Assembly: GCA_035317605.1 (NCBI GenBank)
Contig: DATHGT010000290.1
Location: 1 to 49,209, forward strand
DNA: 49,209 bases
Source: DATHGT01 sp035317605
Lineage (GTDB): Bacteria > Methylomirabilota > Methylomirabilia > Rokubacteriales > CSP1-6
Direction: 5' to 3'
Position 1 is the first letter of the stretch. Each line of letters begins with the position of its first letter. The notes beneath the pieces are model-generated. The model was not told where the DNA came from. It worked only from the letters and a program-made list of their open reading frames with translations, and ran no database searches. The translations under genes were made by a program, and so were the position numbers. Shown here piece by piece: positions 33,199-40,948 of the stretch.

Positions 33199-33204
33199 TA
33201 TGCT
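33199..33204 (+). promoter_or_regulatory. putative -10 hexamer TATGCT for the ZIP gene
   Basis: TATGCT lies 10 bases before ATG 33215 and 3 bases from the gspE start on the opposite strand, so promoter elements of each gene overlap the other gene's 5' coding end. Confidence 0.45.
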
Positions 33205-33214
33205 CCACCGCGAC

Positions 33215-33949
33215 ATGGTAACACAGCTCACCTTCGCGGCCATCGCGGCGGCGGCGGACGTCGCCGGTGCGCTCGTGATGGCGCAGACGTACCGCGCGGC
33301 GCGCATTCCGCTCCGCTATTTCGTGGCGGGCGGCGCCGGCTTCATGCTCGCCGCCGCCTTCATCCGCATGCTGCCGGAGAGCACGCACGTGCCCCACGCG
33401 TTCATCTTCGTGCTGCTCGGGTATTTCGGCGTCCACCTGTTCGAGCACACGGTGGCCCCGCACTTCCACTTCGGTGAGGAGATCCACACCGACGCGTTCC
33501 TGCGGCCGTCGTCCGCGTACCTGGCCGTGCTCGGACTCGGCGTGCACACCCTGTTCGACGGCGTGGCCATCACCGCGGGCTTCATGATCGGCCCCACGCT
33601 GGGGCTCCTGCTGTTCCTCGCCGTCCTCCTGCACAAGCTGCCCGAGGGCTTCGCGGTCGCGTCGATCATGCTGGCCACCGGACATTCGCGGCGCGCGGCG
33701 CTGCAAGCCGCGGCGGTGCTCGGAGCGCTGACGCTCCTCGGCGCGTGGCTCACGAGCTTTCTGGCCGAGGCGCACGTCGGCTACGCGCTCGCCCTCTCCG
33801 CCGGCGTGACGATCTACGTGGCCGCCTCCGACCTGATCCCCGAGGTCAACCGCGAAGGCGGTCCGGCCCTGGCGTGGACGGTGTTCGGCGGGCTCGTCTC
33901 CTTCGTGCTGGCCGACTGGGCCCTCGGGCGGGCCGGATTGACCCGCTGA
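33215..33949 (+). CDS. ZIP family divalent metal transporter
   Basis: A 244-residue inner-membrane protein with about eight helices. The ZIP metal-site motifs are HTLFDGVAI and HKLPEGFAV (the HxxxD and HxxPEG helices), and a His-rich loop (HTVAPHFHFGEEIH) lies between helices 3 and 4. Zinc or iron uptake is the likely role. ATG 33215 follows a TATGCT hexamer with no Shine-Dalgarno. It is followed by aroQ after 16 bases, which has its own TATCGT. Confidence 0.88.
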   Translation: MVTQLTFAAIAAAADVAGALVMAQTYRAARIPLRYFVAGGAGFMLAAAFIRMLPESTHVPHAFIFVLLGYFGVHLFEHTVAPHFHFGEEIHTDAFLRPSSAYLAVLGLGVHTLFDGVAITAGFMIGPTLGLLLFLAVLLHKLPEGFAVASIMLATGHSRRAALQAAAVLGALTLLGAWLTSFLAEAHVGYALALSAGVTIYVAASDLIPEVNREGGPALAWTVFGGLVSFVLADWALGRAGLTR

Positions 33950-33952
33950 TGG

Positions 33953-33958
33953 TATCGT
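33953..33958 (+). promoter_or_regulatory. putative -10 hexamer TATCGT for aroQ
   Basis: TATCGT lies 7 bases before the aroQ ATG, immediately after the ZIP stop. No ribosome binding site is seen. Confidence 0.4.
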
Positions 33959-33965
33959 CGCGCGG

Positions 33966-34472
33966 ATGAGATTCCTCGTCCTGCACGGCCCGAATCTCAA
34001 TCTCCTCGGCCGTCGCGAGCCGCACGTCTACGGCTCGTCGACGCTGGCGGCGATCGATCGACGCATCCGCGAGCACGCCCGGCTCCGGGGCGTGCGGGTG
34101 GAGTGCCGCCAGTCCAACCTCGAGGGACAGCACATCGACTGGCTCCAGGCCGCCGAGCGGGAGGGATTCGACGGCGTGGTGTTCAATCCCGGCGCCTTCA
34201 CCCATTATTCCATCGCGCTGCGCGACGCGGTGGCCGCCATCGACGTGCCGGTGGTCGAGGTACATCTCTCCAACATTCACGCGCGCGAGCTCTGGCGTCA
34301 CCAGTCGGTGATCGCGGCGGTGGCCCGCGGCCAGATCATGGGCTTCGGCCCCGTGAGCTATCTGCTCGGCCTCGACGCGCTGATCGCCGTCGAGGGCGAG
34401 GCGCGGGGGACACGACGGGGGGCGGAGGCTCCGCGGGCCGGGCGTCCGCGGCGCCGCGCCTCGCCACGGTGA
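33966..34472 (+). CDS. aroQ: type II 3-dehydroquinate dehydratase
   Basis: A 168-residue enzyme of the shikimate pathway that dehydrates 3-dehydroquinate to 3-dehydroshikimate. Motifs are LHGPNLNLLGRREPHVYG with the flexible lid Arg and catalytic Tyr, RQSNLEGQHIDWLQ, FNPGAFTHYSIALRDA and VEVHLSNIHARE. The usual EGE is read as EGQ in the second motif. The C-terminal 25 residues are an Arg/Ala/Pro-rich extension beyond the normal 145-150 residue length. Confidence 0.94.
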   Translation: MRFLVLHGPNLNLLGRREPHVYGSSTLAAIDRRIREHARLRGVRVECRQSNLEGQHIDWLQAAEREGFDGVVFNPGAFTHYSIALRDAVAAIDVPVVEVHLSNIHARELWRHQSVIAAVARGQIMGFGPVSYLLGLDALIAVEGEARGTRRGAEAPRAGRPRRRASPR

Positions 34473-34562
34473 ACGCGAAGGGAGCCTCCGGCTCGGACGT
34501 GAATCGAGGGCGCCACCCCGACGTCTAACTTCGACGAGGCGGGGTGAAACGGTGCACACCCC

Positions 34563-35576
34563 TTGTCGATCGACGATCAGACACTCATCGAGCGAAGTCG
34601 CAACGGCGACGTGGCGGCGTTCGAGCCCTTGGTCGAGAAGTATCGCGACCGGGCTTGGCGCCTGGCGTTCAACGTGCTGCGCGATCGCGAGGACGCCTGG
34701 GACGTCACCCAGGAAGCGTTCGTGCGGGCGTGGCAGGCGCTGCCCTCCTTCCGGGGACAGTCCGCGTTCTACACGTGGCTCTTTCGCATCGTCGTGAACG
34801 TCGCGTCCGATCGGGCCCGTCAGCGCGCGGCGCGCGGGCGGGCCTTCGGCACCGAGCGCGTGCCCGAGGAGGATTGGGAACGCGCGATGGTCGACCAGGG
34901 GGCGACGCCGGTCGACGAAGCCCGGCGCACCGAGCAGCGGGAGCGCATCACGCGAGCGCTCGCGGCGTTGCCGGAACACCACCGGACCATTATCATGTTG
35001 AGTGATCTTGAAGGGTTGTCGTATCGGGAGATCGCGGAGGTACTCGACATTCCCATGGGGACGGTGATGTCGCGGCTGCACCATGCCCGAAAGCGCCTGC
35101 GCGCCGTCCTCGGTCCCTTGCTGACGGTGTTGCTCCTCGTGCTGGGAGCGGGCGTGCTCGGTCTCGCCGGCCCCCCGCGCGCCGAGGCGCAGCAGATCGT
35201 GCGCTTCGTCGTGCAAGTGCTCCTGGCCAGCGACGCCGCGGTGACGACGGCTCCGGTTCCGCCGGAAGAGCTCCAGCAACTCATCCCCAAGCTCCAGCAA
35301 CTCTTCCGCTACCGGCAATACCGGGTGCTGCAACAGTACCGAGGGCAGGCGGCGGTGGGCGGCGTGCAGCGATGGCCGATTGCCGGCGAGCGGATGCTCG
35401 AGATCGCCCCCGAAAGCGTCACCGGCAACCTGACCCGGCTGCAGGTGCGCCTGCAGCGCGGCAGCCTGATCGAGGTCACGACGATCATGATGGCGAGTCC
35501 CGGCGCGCCCGCGGTCATCGGCGGTCCCCGTCTCGAGGAGGGGGTTCTGATCGTCGTGGTCACCACGACGCCGTAG
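34563..35576 (+). CDS. ECF sigma factor fused to a membrane/secreted C-terminal domain
   Basis: A 337-residue protein. Residues 20-90 are sigma region 2 (DVTQEAFVRAWQALPSF, TWLFRIVVNVASD) and about 125-180 region 4 (LPEHHRTIIMLSDLEGLSYREIAEVL, GTVMSRLHHARKRL), as in RpoE/SigW-type factors. Without a stop, a hydrophobic helix (184-203) ending in an AEAQ signal-peptidase-like site follows, then a 128-residue beta-rich domain (VVQVLLASD, YRQYRVLQQYRGQ, ITVTG-like strands). This could tether the sigma factor to the membrane, be cleaved on activation, or be two functions fused. The start is TTG 34563; no anti-sigma gene is adjacent. Confidence 0.85.
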   Translation: MSIDDQTLIERSRNGDVAAFEPLVEKYRDRAWRLAFNVLRDREDAWDVTQEAFVRAWQALPSFRGQSAFYTWLFRIVVNVASDRARQRAARGRAFGTERVPEEDWERAMVDQGATPVDEARRTEQRERITRALAALPEHHRTIIMLSDLEGLSYREIAEVLDIPMGTVMSRLHHARKRLRAVLGPLLTVLLLVLGAGVLGLAGPPRAEAQQIVRFVVQVLLASDAAVTTAPVPPEELQQLIPKLQQLFRYRQYRVLQQYRGQAAVGGVQRWPIAGERMLEIAPESVTGNLTRLQVRLQRGSLIEVTTIMMASPGAPAVIGGPRLEEGVLIVVVTTTP

Positions 35577-35589
35577 CGGAGGTGAGCGC

Positions 35590-37119
35590 GTGAGCGAGGG
35601 GGAGGAGCGGTATTTCCGCGAGCGGGCCCGCATCGAGCAGGGCCACGTCAGGTATCGCGACAAGCTCCGCGCCGAGGGCAAGCTCTTCGTTCGCGATCGC
35701 CTCAAGCTCCTGCTCGATCCCGGCACCGAGTTCCAGGAGGACTGGCTGTTCGCCCGCAACCAGGAGGCCGACACTCCGGCCGACGGAGTGGTCACCGGCG
35801 TGGGGACGGTCGCGGGGCGCCCCGTCTGCATCATGGCCAACGACTACACGGTGAAGGCCGGCTCGTGGGGCGAGAAGACCGTGCTCAAGATCGTCCGCAT
35901 CCAGGAGAAGGCCGCGCGCCTGCGCGTGCCGATCCTGTACCTCGTCGACGCCGCCGGGGGCCGCATCTCCGAGCAGATCAAGATCTTCCCCGGCCGCTTC
36001 CACGCCGGTCGGATCTTCTACAACGAAGTGCAGCTCTCCGGCGTCGTCCCCCAGGTGTGCATCCTCTTCGGTCCCTCGCCGGCCGGCTCCGCGTATCTGC
36101 CGGCCCTCACCGACCTCGTGATCATGGTGGACGGCAAGGCGTCGCTCTTCGTGGGCAGCCCCCGCATGGTCGAGATGGCCATCGGTGAGAAGACCACGCT
36201 CGAAGAGCTGGGCGGGGCGCGCATGCACTGTTCGGTGTCGGGCTGCGGCGACGTGCTGGCCGCGTCCGACGAGGACGCCATCGAGATCGCCCGCCGATAC
36301 CTCGCCTACATGCCGCAGTCGTATCGGGAGCGACCGGCAGATCACGACGCCGCCGAGCCGAAGCCGGGGCGGTCGATCGAGGAGATCGTGCCCTACGATC
36401 AGCGGAAGTACTTCGACATGTACGAGGTCATCGACCGGGTGATCGACGCGGGCTCGTGGTTCGAGATCAAGCGGCTGTTCGCGGCCGAGATCATCGTCGG
36501 CCTGGCCCGGATCGGCGGGCGCACGGTCGGGATCGTGGCCAACCAGCCCAAGGTCAAGGGCGGCGTGCTCTTCGTCGATTCTTCCGACAAGGCCGCGAAG
36601 TTCATCTGGCTGTGCAACGCGTTCAACGTTCCCCTCGTCTATCTCGCCGACGTGGCGGGGTTCATGGTGGGGACCAAGGTCGAGCGCCAAGGGATCATCC
36701 GTCACGGCGCCAAGATGGTGTTCGCCACCGCGCAGGCCACGGTGCCGAAGATCTCGGTGGTCGTGCGCAAGTGCTATGGCGCCGGGCTGTACGCGATGTG
36801 CGGCCCGGCCTTCGAGCCCGACGCCTCACTCAGCCTGCTGCAGGGCCAGATCGCCATCATGGGGCCGGAGCCCGCGGTCAATGCGGTCTACTACAACAAG
36901 ATCATGGAACTGCCGGAGGGTGAGCGCGCGGCCTACGTGCGGGACAAGCGCGAGGAGTACGCGCAGGACGTCGACGTCTACAAGCTCGCGTCCGAGATGC
37001 TGGTGGACGACGTGGTGCCGGGCTCAGCCCTTCGCGCCGAGCTGATCAAGCGCCTCGCCTACGCCGAGACCAAAGTTCACGAGTTCCCGCCGCGTCGTAA
37101 CGGCGTGTATCCGGTCTAG
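35590..37119 (+). CDS. acyl-CoA carboxylase beta (carboxyltransferase) subunit
   Basis: A 509-residue carboxyltransferase of the propionyl-/methylcrotonyl-/geranyl-CoA carboxylase family, which moves CO2 from biotin to an acyl-CoA. Both crotonase-like halves are present: GVVTGVGTVAGRPVCIMANDYTVKAGSW and YLVDAAGGRIS in the first, KGGVLFVDSSDKAAKFI and CYGAGLYAMCG in the second. GTG 35590 has GGAGGTGA upstream. It lies 13 bases after the sigma factor gene. No biotin carboxylase subunit is in the window, so the partner is elsewhere. The substrate acyl group is not determined. Confidence 0.92.
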   Translation: MSEGEERYFRERARIEQGHVRYRDKLRAEGKLFVRDRLKLLLDPGTEFQEDWLFARNQEADTPADGVVTGVGTVAGRPVCIMANDYTVKAGSWGEKTVLKIVRIQEKAARLRVPILYLVDAAGGRISEQIKIFPGRFHAGRIFYNEVQLSGVVPQVCILFGPSPAGSAYLPALTDLVIMVDGKASLFVGSPRMVEMAIGEKTTLEELGGARMHCSVSGCGDVLAASDEDAIEIARRYLAYMPQSYRERPADHDAAEPKPGRSIEEIVPYDQRKYFDMYEVIDRVIDAGSWFEIKRLFAAEIIVGLARIGGRTVGIVANQPKVKGGVLFVDSSDKAAKFIWLCNAFNVPLVYLADVAGFMVGTKVERQGIIRHGAKMVFATAQATVPKISVVVRKCYGAGLYAMCGPAFEPDASLSLLQGQIAIMGPEPAVNAVYYNKIMELPEGERAAYVRDKREEYAQDVDVYKLASEMLVDDVVPGSALRAELIKRLAYAETKVHEFPPRRNGVYPV

Positions 37120-37122
37120 CGC

Positions 37123-37380
37123 TCAGGGCCTGACGCCGCGGCGAGCGCAGTGGCGGCGGTAGGCGGCGTTGTGGTGATGAGAGCGCGCGCCTTCGAAGGG
37201 CGTGGGAGACACGCCCCAGAACCAGTCCGGGCGGATCTGGCGCCAGAACGTCTCATCGACCTTGGTCGGCGGAATCGCCGCCGCCTTCAGCAGCGCTTCG
37301 ACGTGCTCGGGACGGCGAAGGGGACGGCGGACGTAATGGGCGCGAGCGAATCGCGAGTACACCCGGTCGAGGACGGTCAT
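37123..37380 (-). CDS. small conserved-looking protein, unknown function
   Basis: An 85-residue basic protein (many Arg/His) with no signal peptide. A perfect AGGAGGT lies 6 bases before ATG 37380, which supports a real gene. The segment KVDETFWRQIRPDWFWG and the His-rich SHHHNAAYRRH near the end are its distinguishing parts. It converges on the carboxylase gene with 3 bases between stops. The 216 bases between it and pckG contain nothing I can recognise. Confidence 0.65.
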   Translation of the reverse strand: MTVLDRVYSRFARAHYVRRPLRRPEHVEALLKAAAIPPTKVDETFWRQIRPDWFWGVSPTPFEGARSHHHNAAYRRHCARRGVRP

Positions 37381-37596
37381 GGCGCTACCTCCTGAATCTT
37401 CTCAAGAGCAAATAGGCCGCCAAATCCGTCGGGCGCCGGGCGCCCGCGTCTAAATCCCCGTCAGTTCGGGCGATCGCAAGGTCGCGGCCTCTCGGTCGAT
37501 CGGCCGACGTGACACATGAGAGAGTGACAGTGTTCCCATCTTGAGCAGTCGCTGCTCGTCGATCAACCACCACCGCCCGCCGAGCGGGTCAGGTGA

Positions 37597-39339
37597 CTAG
37601 GCGCCGAACTTCCGGCGCGTCTCGGCCAGCGATGCGGCGATGGGTTGCGGCAGCCGCGTGCCGAAGCCACCGAAGAACTGGTCGAGGTCGTCGAGGGCGG
37701 ACAACCATTCCCCGGCGTCGCAGCGCAGGGCTTCGCGAAGCTGGGCGGGGGTGACGTTGATCCCGTCGACGTCGAGGGCGCCGGGCGCCGGGACGTAGCC
37801 GATCGGCGTCTCCTCCGCGCGTCCGGTGCCGCGTATGCGCTCGACCATCCACTTGAGCACGCGCATGTTGGCGCCGTAGCCCGGCCACAGGAACTTGCCG
37901 TCGGCGTCGCGACGGAACCAGTTCACGCGGAAGATCTTGGGCGGCTTGGCGAGCTTGGGTCCCGTGGCCAGCCAGTGGGCGAAGTAGTCGGCCATGTTGT
38001 AGCCGCAGAACGGGATCATGGCCATCGGGTCGCGACGCACCACGCCGACTTGCCCGGTGATGGCGGCCGTGGTCTCCGTGCTCATCGCCGAGCCGAGGAA
38101 GACGCCGTGGTTCCAGTCGAAGCCCTCGAACACCAGTGGAATCACCGCCGAGCGGCGGGAGCCGAAGATCAGCGCCGAGATCGGCACGCCCTGCGGATCC
38201 TCCCAGTTCGGCGCGATCGACGGGCACTGGCTGGCCAGCACGGTGAAGCGCGAGTTGGGATGAGCCGCCGGTCCGTTGGCCGGATTCCACGGTCGTCCCT
38301 GCCAGTCGGTGAGGCCGGCCGGGACCTCGGGCGTGAGGCCCTCCCACCACGGCTCTTGCGACGGCGTCATCGCCACGTTGGTGAAGATCGTGTTGGAGCG
38401 CACCATCGCGGTCCCGTTGGGATTGGTCTTGGGACTCGTGTTGGGCGCGACGCCGAAGAAGCCGCGCTCGGGGTTGATCGCGCGCAGCTGGCCCGACGCG
38501 TCGACGTGCATCCAGGCGATGTCGTCGCCGACCGTCCACGCCCGCCAGCCCGGCAGCGAGGAAACGACCATGGCGAGGTTGGTCTTGCCCGACGCGCTCG
38601 GCATCGCGGCGGCGACGTAGGTGATGCGGCCATCGGGATCTTCGATGCCGAGGATCAGCATGTGCTCGGCGAGCCAGCCTTCCTCGCGCGCCTGGGCCGA
38701 GGCCAGCCGGAGCGCGTGGCACTTCTTGCCGAGCAGCGCGTTGCCGCCGTATCCCGAGCCCACGCTCCAGATGAGCTTTTCCTCGGGGAAGTGCAGGATG
38801 AGCCGCCGGTCGGGCGAGAGATCGCCGAGCGCGTGCAGGCCGGCGATGAAGTCGTCGTCACGCCGCATGGCCTGGATGGCGACCGAGCCCACCCGGGTCA
38901 TGAGGTGCATGCTCGCCACCACGTACTGGCTGTCGGTCACCATGATTCCCACGCGACTCATGTCCGATCCCACCGGCCCCATGAGGTAGGGGATCACGTA
39001 CATGGTCTTGCCCTTCATCGCGCCCTTGAGATACCCACCGGCCCGGGACTTGGCTTCGCCGGGAGCCATCCAGTTGTTGGTGGGGCCGGCGTCGTCCTTC
39101 TCACGGCTACAGATGAAGGTCAGCTGCTCGGTCCGCGCGACGTCCGACGGATGGCTGCGGTGCAGATAGCAGCTCGGGTAGGTGCGCTGGTTCATGGGCA
39201 GCAGGGTGCCGTCCCGGAGCATGTCTTCGATGACGCTGTCGTATTCCGGCTTGGAGCCGTCGCACCAGACGACCCGGGAGGGGTGGGTGAGGGCTGCGGC
39301 TTGTCCGACCCACTTCTCAGCCACGCTGCTGATGCTCAT
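37597..39339 (-). CDS. pckG: phosphoenolpyruvate carboxykinase (GTP)
   Basis: A 580-residue GTP-dependent PEPCK that converts oxaloacetate to PEP in gluconeogenesis. Motifs: FICSREKDDAGPTNNW at the substrate-binding end, the P-loop MPSASGKTNLAM, the guanine-contacting and metal-binding blocks around VGDDIAWMHVD and NPERGFFGVAPNTS, and RVNWFRRDADGKFLWPGYG. Length is typical of bacterial PckG. GAGGA lies 7 bases before ATG 39339. A TTGACA/CATTAT promoter and a leader hairpin are upstream. Confidence 0.96.
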   Translation of the reverse strand: MSISSVAEKWVGQAAALTHPSRVVWCDGSKPEYDSVIEDMLRDGTLLPMNQRTYPSCYLHRSHPSDVARTEQLTFICSREKDDAGPTNNWMAPGEAKSRAGGYLKGAMKGKTMYVIPYLMGPVGSDMSRVGIMVTDSQYVVASMHLMTRVGSVAIQAMRRDDDFIAGLHALGDLSPDRRLILHFPEEKLIWSVGSGYGGNALLGKKCHALRLASAQAREEGWLAEHMLILGIEDPDGRITYVAAAMPSASGKTNLAMVVSSLPGWRAWTVGDDIAWMHVDASGQLRAINPERGFFGVAPNTSPKTNPNGTAMVRSNTIFTNVAMTPSQEPWWEGLTPEVPAGLTDWQGRPWNPANGPAAHPNSRFTVLASQCPSIAPNWEDPQGVPISALIFGSRRSAVIPLVFEGFDWNHGVFLGSAMSTETTAAITGQVGVVRRDPMAMIPFCGYNMADYFAHWLATGPKLAKPPKIFRVNWFRRDADGKFLWPGYGANMRVLKWMVERIRGTGRAEETPIGYVPAPGALDVDGINVTPAQLREALRCDAGEWLSALDDLDQFFGGFGTRLPQPIAASLAETRRKFGA

Positions 39340-39379
39340 GAGTCTATCCTCGCCATTCGAGGTGAATTGCGTTGCAGAC

Positions 39380-39399
39380 GCGCCCTGGGTGGAGGGCGC
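39380..39399 (-). promoter_or_regulatory. hairpin in the pckG leader
   Basis: GCGCCCT and AGGGCGC form a 7-base-pair stem with a 6-base loop about 40 bases before the pckG start. It lies within the predicted transcript leader; regulatory function is not shown. Confidence 0.45.
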
Positions 39400-39421
39400 T
39401 GCGCCGGCGACCCTCGATTGG

Positions 39422-39451
39422 ATAATGACCTGCGTCCGGCGCGCCTGTCAA
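39422..39451 (-). promoter_or_regulatory. sigma70-like promoter of pckG
   Basis: A perfect TTGACA (39446-39451 on the minus strand) is followed after 18 bases by CATTAT (39422-39427). The transcript would start near 39415, giving a leader of about 75 bases. This is the best classical promoter seen in the window. Confidence 0.65.
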
Positions 39452-39487
39452 CGAAAACGGTGGCCGAGGCGCCCGCCGAGCGCGTGA

Positions 39488-39493
39488 TAGCAT
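39488..39493 (+). promoter_or_regulatory. putative -10 hexamer TAGCAT for cobS
   Basis: TAGCAT lies 6 bases before the GTG start at 39500, without a Shine-Dalgarno. The gap to pckG shows no recognisable cobalamin riboswitch. Confidence 0.4.
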
Positions 39494-39499
39494 CCGCGC

Positions 39500-40243
39500 G
39501 TGACGAGCCTCACGCTCGCCCTGCGCTATCTGACGATCGCCCCCATCCCCGCCGGCGCGCACGTCGAGCCCACCGCGCTCGGCCGCGCCGCGGCCTGGTT
39601 CCCGCTGATCGGCCTCGCGCTCGGACTGGTGGTCGCGGCGGGTGAACGCGTTTTCAGCCTGATTTTTCCCTCGCTGCTCGACTCACTTCTGGCCGTGACC
39701 TTGTGGAAGCTCTTGACCGGGGGACTTCACCTCGACGGGCTGGCCGACTGCCTCGACGGTTTCGTCGGCCACGATGCCGGCGACCGCCTGCGGATCATGC
39801 GCGACAGCCGGATCGGGGCCTTCGGGGCGGTCGGCCTCATCCTGTTCTTGCTGCTCGAGGTGGCCGCGGTCTCCGAGCTGGCGTCGGCCACGCGCTGGCG
39901 GGCGTTCGCCGCGGTTCCCGCGGTGGCCCGCGCCATGCCCCCGCTGGTCGCGTGGATGTTTCCCGCGGCCACCCCGCTCGGCCAGGGCGCGATGTTCAGG
40001 TCGGGCCTGACGCGGACACGGGTCGTGGCCGCGGTCGCGCTGGGGGGCCTGGTCGCTGTCGTCGCGCTCGGGCTCGCCGGTCTCCTCGCCTTTGTGTTGG
40101 CGGCGGCGGCCAGTGTCGGCCTCGCCCGCTTCTACACGCGCCTGCTCGGCGGCGTCACCGGCGACGTGCTGGGAGCGGTCATCGAGACCGCCGAGCTGAT
40201 CGTCCTCTTGACCGTGGTGGCGTGGAGTGGCGCCCCACGCTGA
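39500..40243 (+). CDS. cobS: adenosylcobinamide-GDP ribazoletransferase (cobalamin synthase)
   Basis: A 247-residue polytopic inner-membrane enzyme that joins alpha-ribazole to adenosylcobinamide-GDP, the last assembly step of vitamin B12. Signatures are YLTIAPIP at the N-terminus, the catalytic GGLHLDGLADCLDGF, and RDSRIGAFGAVGLI. Five or six membrane helices are visible. Length is normal. Its stop lies within a partly duplicated segment, and a cobC-like phosphatase follows, giving a two-gene B12 tail-assembly unit. Confidence 0.93.
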   Translation: MTSLTLALRYLTIAPIPAGAHVEPTALGRAAAWFPLIGLALGLVVAAGERVFSLIFPSLLDSLLAVTLWKLLTGGLHLDGLADCLDGFVGHDAGDRLRIMRDSRIGAFGAVGLILFLLLEVAAVSELASATRWRAFAAVPAVARAMPPLVAWMFPAATPLGQGAMFRSGLTRTRVVAAVALGGLVAVVALGLAGLLAFVLAAAASVGLARFYTRLLGGVTGDVLGAVIETAELIVLLTVVAWSGAPR

Positions 40244-40308
40244 TCCATCTCTTCCGCCTGACCGCGGCGCCGTGGACCCGCGCGCCACGCTGATCTATCT
40301 CCTCCGCC
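40231..40308 (+). repeat. partial direct duplication across the cobS/cobC junction
   Basis: Two copies of a 28-base segment (40231-40258 and 40281-40308) are 25 of 28 identical and 50 bases apart. The second codes the RATLIYLLR start of the phosphatase; the first contains the cobS stop codon. Confidence 0.65.
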
Positions 40309-40886
40309 ACGGCGAGATCGCGCTCGCCGAACGGCGACGGTTCGTGGGTCACCTCGACGTCCCGCTCTCCCCGCGCGGCGAGGCGCAGTGCGAGCGGCAG
40401 GCACGTCGGCTGGGCGCTGCGAAGCTGTCCGCGATCTTCTCCAGCGATCTCACGCGCGCCGTCCGGAGCGCCCGGATCATCGGCGCGCCCCACGGGCTCA
40501 CCCCGAAGACGCTCCCCGCGCTCCGGGAGATGGACATGGGCCGGTGGGAGGGGCTCACCGCGGCCGAGCTGGAGGCGCGGGAGCCCGCCGCGTTCCGCGA
40601 CTGGATCGCCCGCGTCGGCGAGTATCCGTTTCCCGAGGGCGAGGACGTCGCGCGCCTGGTCGCGCGAGCGTGGCCGGCGTTCGAAGCCATCGCGTCCGAG
40701 CACTCGGGTCAGGCGGTGGCCGTCGTCGCCCACGCCGGCCCCAACCGCGCCATCCTCTGCCGCGCCCTCGGCCTGCCGTTCACACACCTGACCGCATTCG
40801 GCCAGGACTACGCCGCCCTCACCGTGCTGGAGCGCACCACCACCCGCTGGCGCCTCCTCCGCCTCAACGAGGGGCCGGGGTTGTGA
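40272..40886 (+). CDS. cobC: histidine phosphatase, probable alpha-ribazole phosphatase
   Basis: A 204-residue phosphoglycerate-mutase-like phosphatase. LLRHGE near residue 11 holds the phospho-accepting His, SSDLTRAVRSARII the second Arg region, REMDMGRWEG the proton-donor Glu region and VVAHAGPNRAIL the second catalytic His. Next to cobS it most likely removes the phosphate of alpha-ribazole-5'-phosphate or cobalamin-5'-phosphate. GTG 40272 is preferred because it gives the usual short N-terminus; GTG 40227 would add 15 residues and overlap cobS. The symbol rests on context. Confidence 0.82.
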   Translation: MDPRATLIYLLRHGEIALAERRRFVGHLDVPLSPRGEAQCERQARRLGAAKLSAIFSSDLTRAVRSARIIGAPHGLTPKTLPALREMDMGRWEGLTAAELEAREPAAFRDWIARVGEYPFPEGEDVARLVARAWPAFEAIASEHSGQAVAVVAHAGPNRAILCRALGLPFTHLTAFGQDYAALTVLERTTTRWRLLRLNEGPGL

Positions 40887-40948
40887 CGGTATCGGCATGT
40901 CTGCGGGCGGCCATCATCACCGTCGGCCCGTATTGCGCAGGCACGTGA

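Noticed and set aside
33197..34000. Longer gspE start and a plus-strand extension of the ZIP frame back to 31733
   Set aside because: Both extensions lie antisense to the neighbouring gene; ATG 33196 and ATG 33215 give normal family N-termini.
39340..39499. Cobalamin riboswitch upstream of cobS
   Set aside because: No B12-box-like core was seen, and the gap is short and largely occupied by the pckG promoter and leader.
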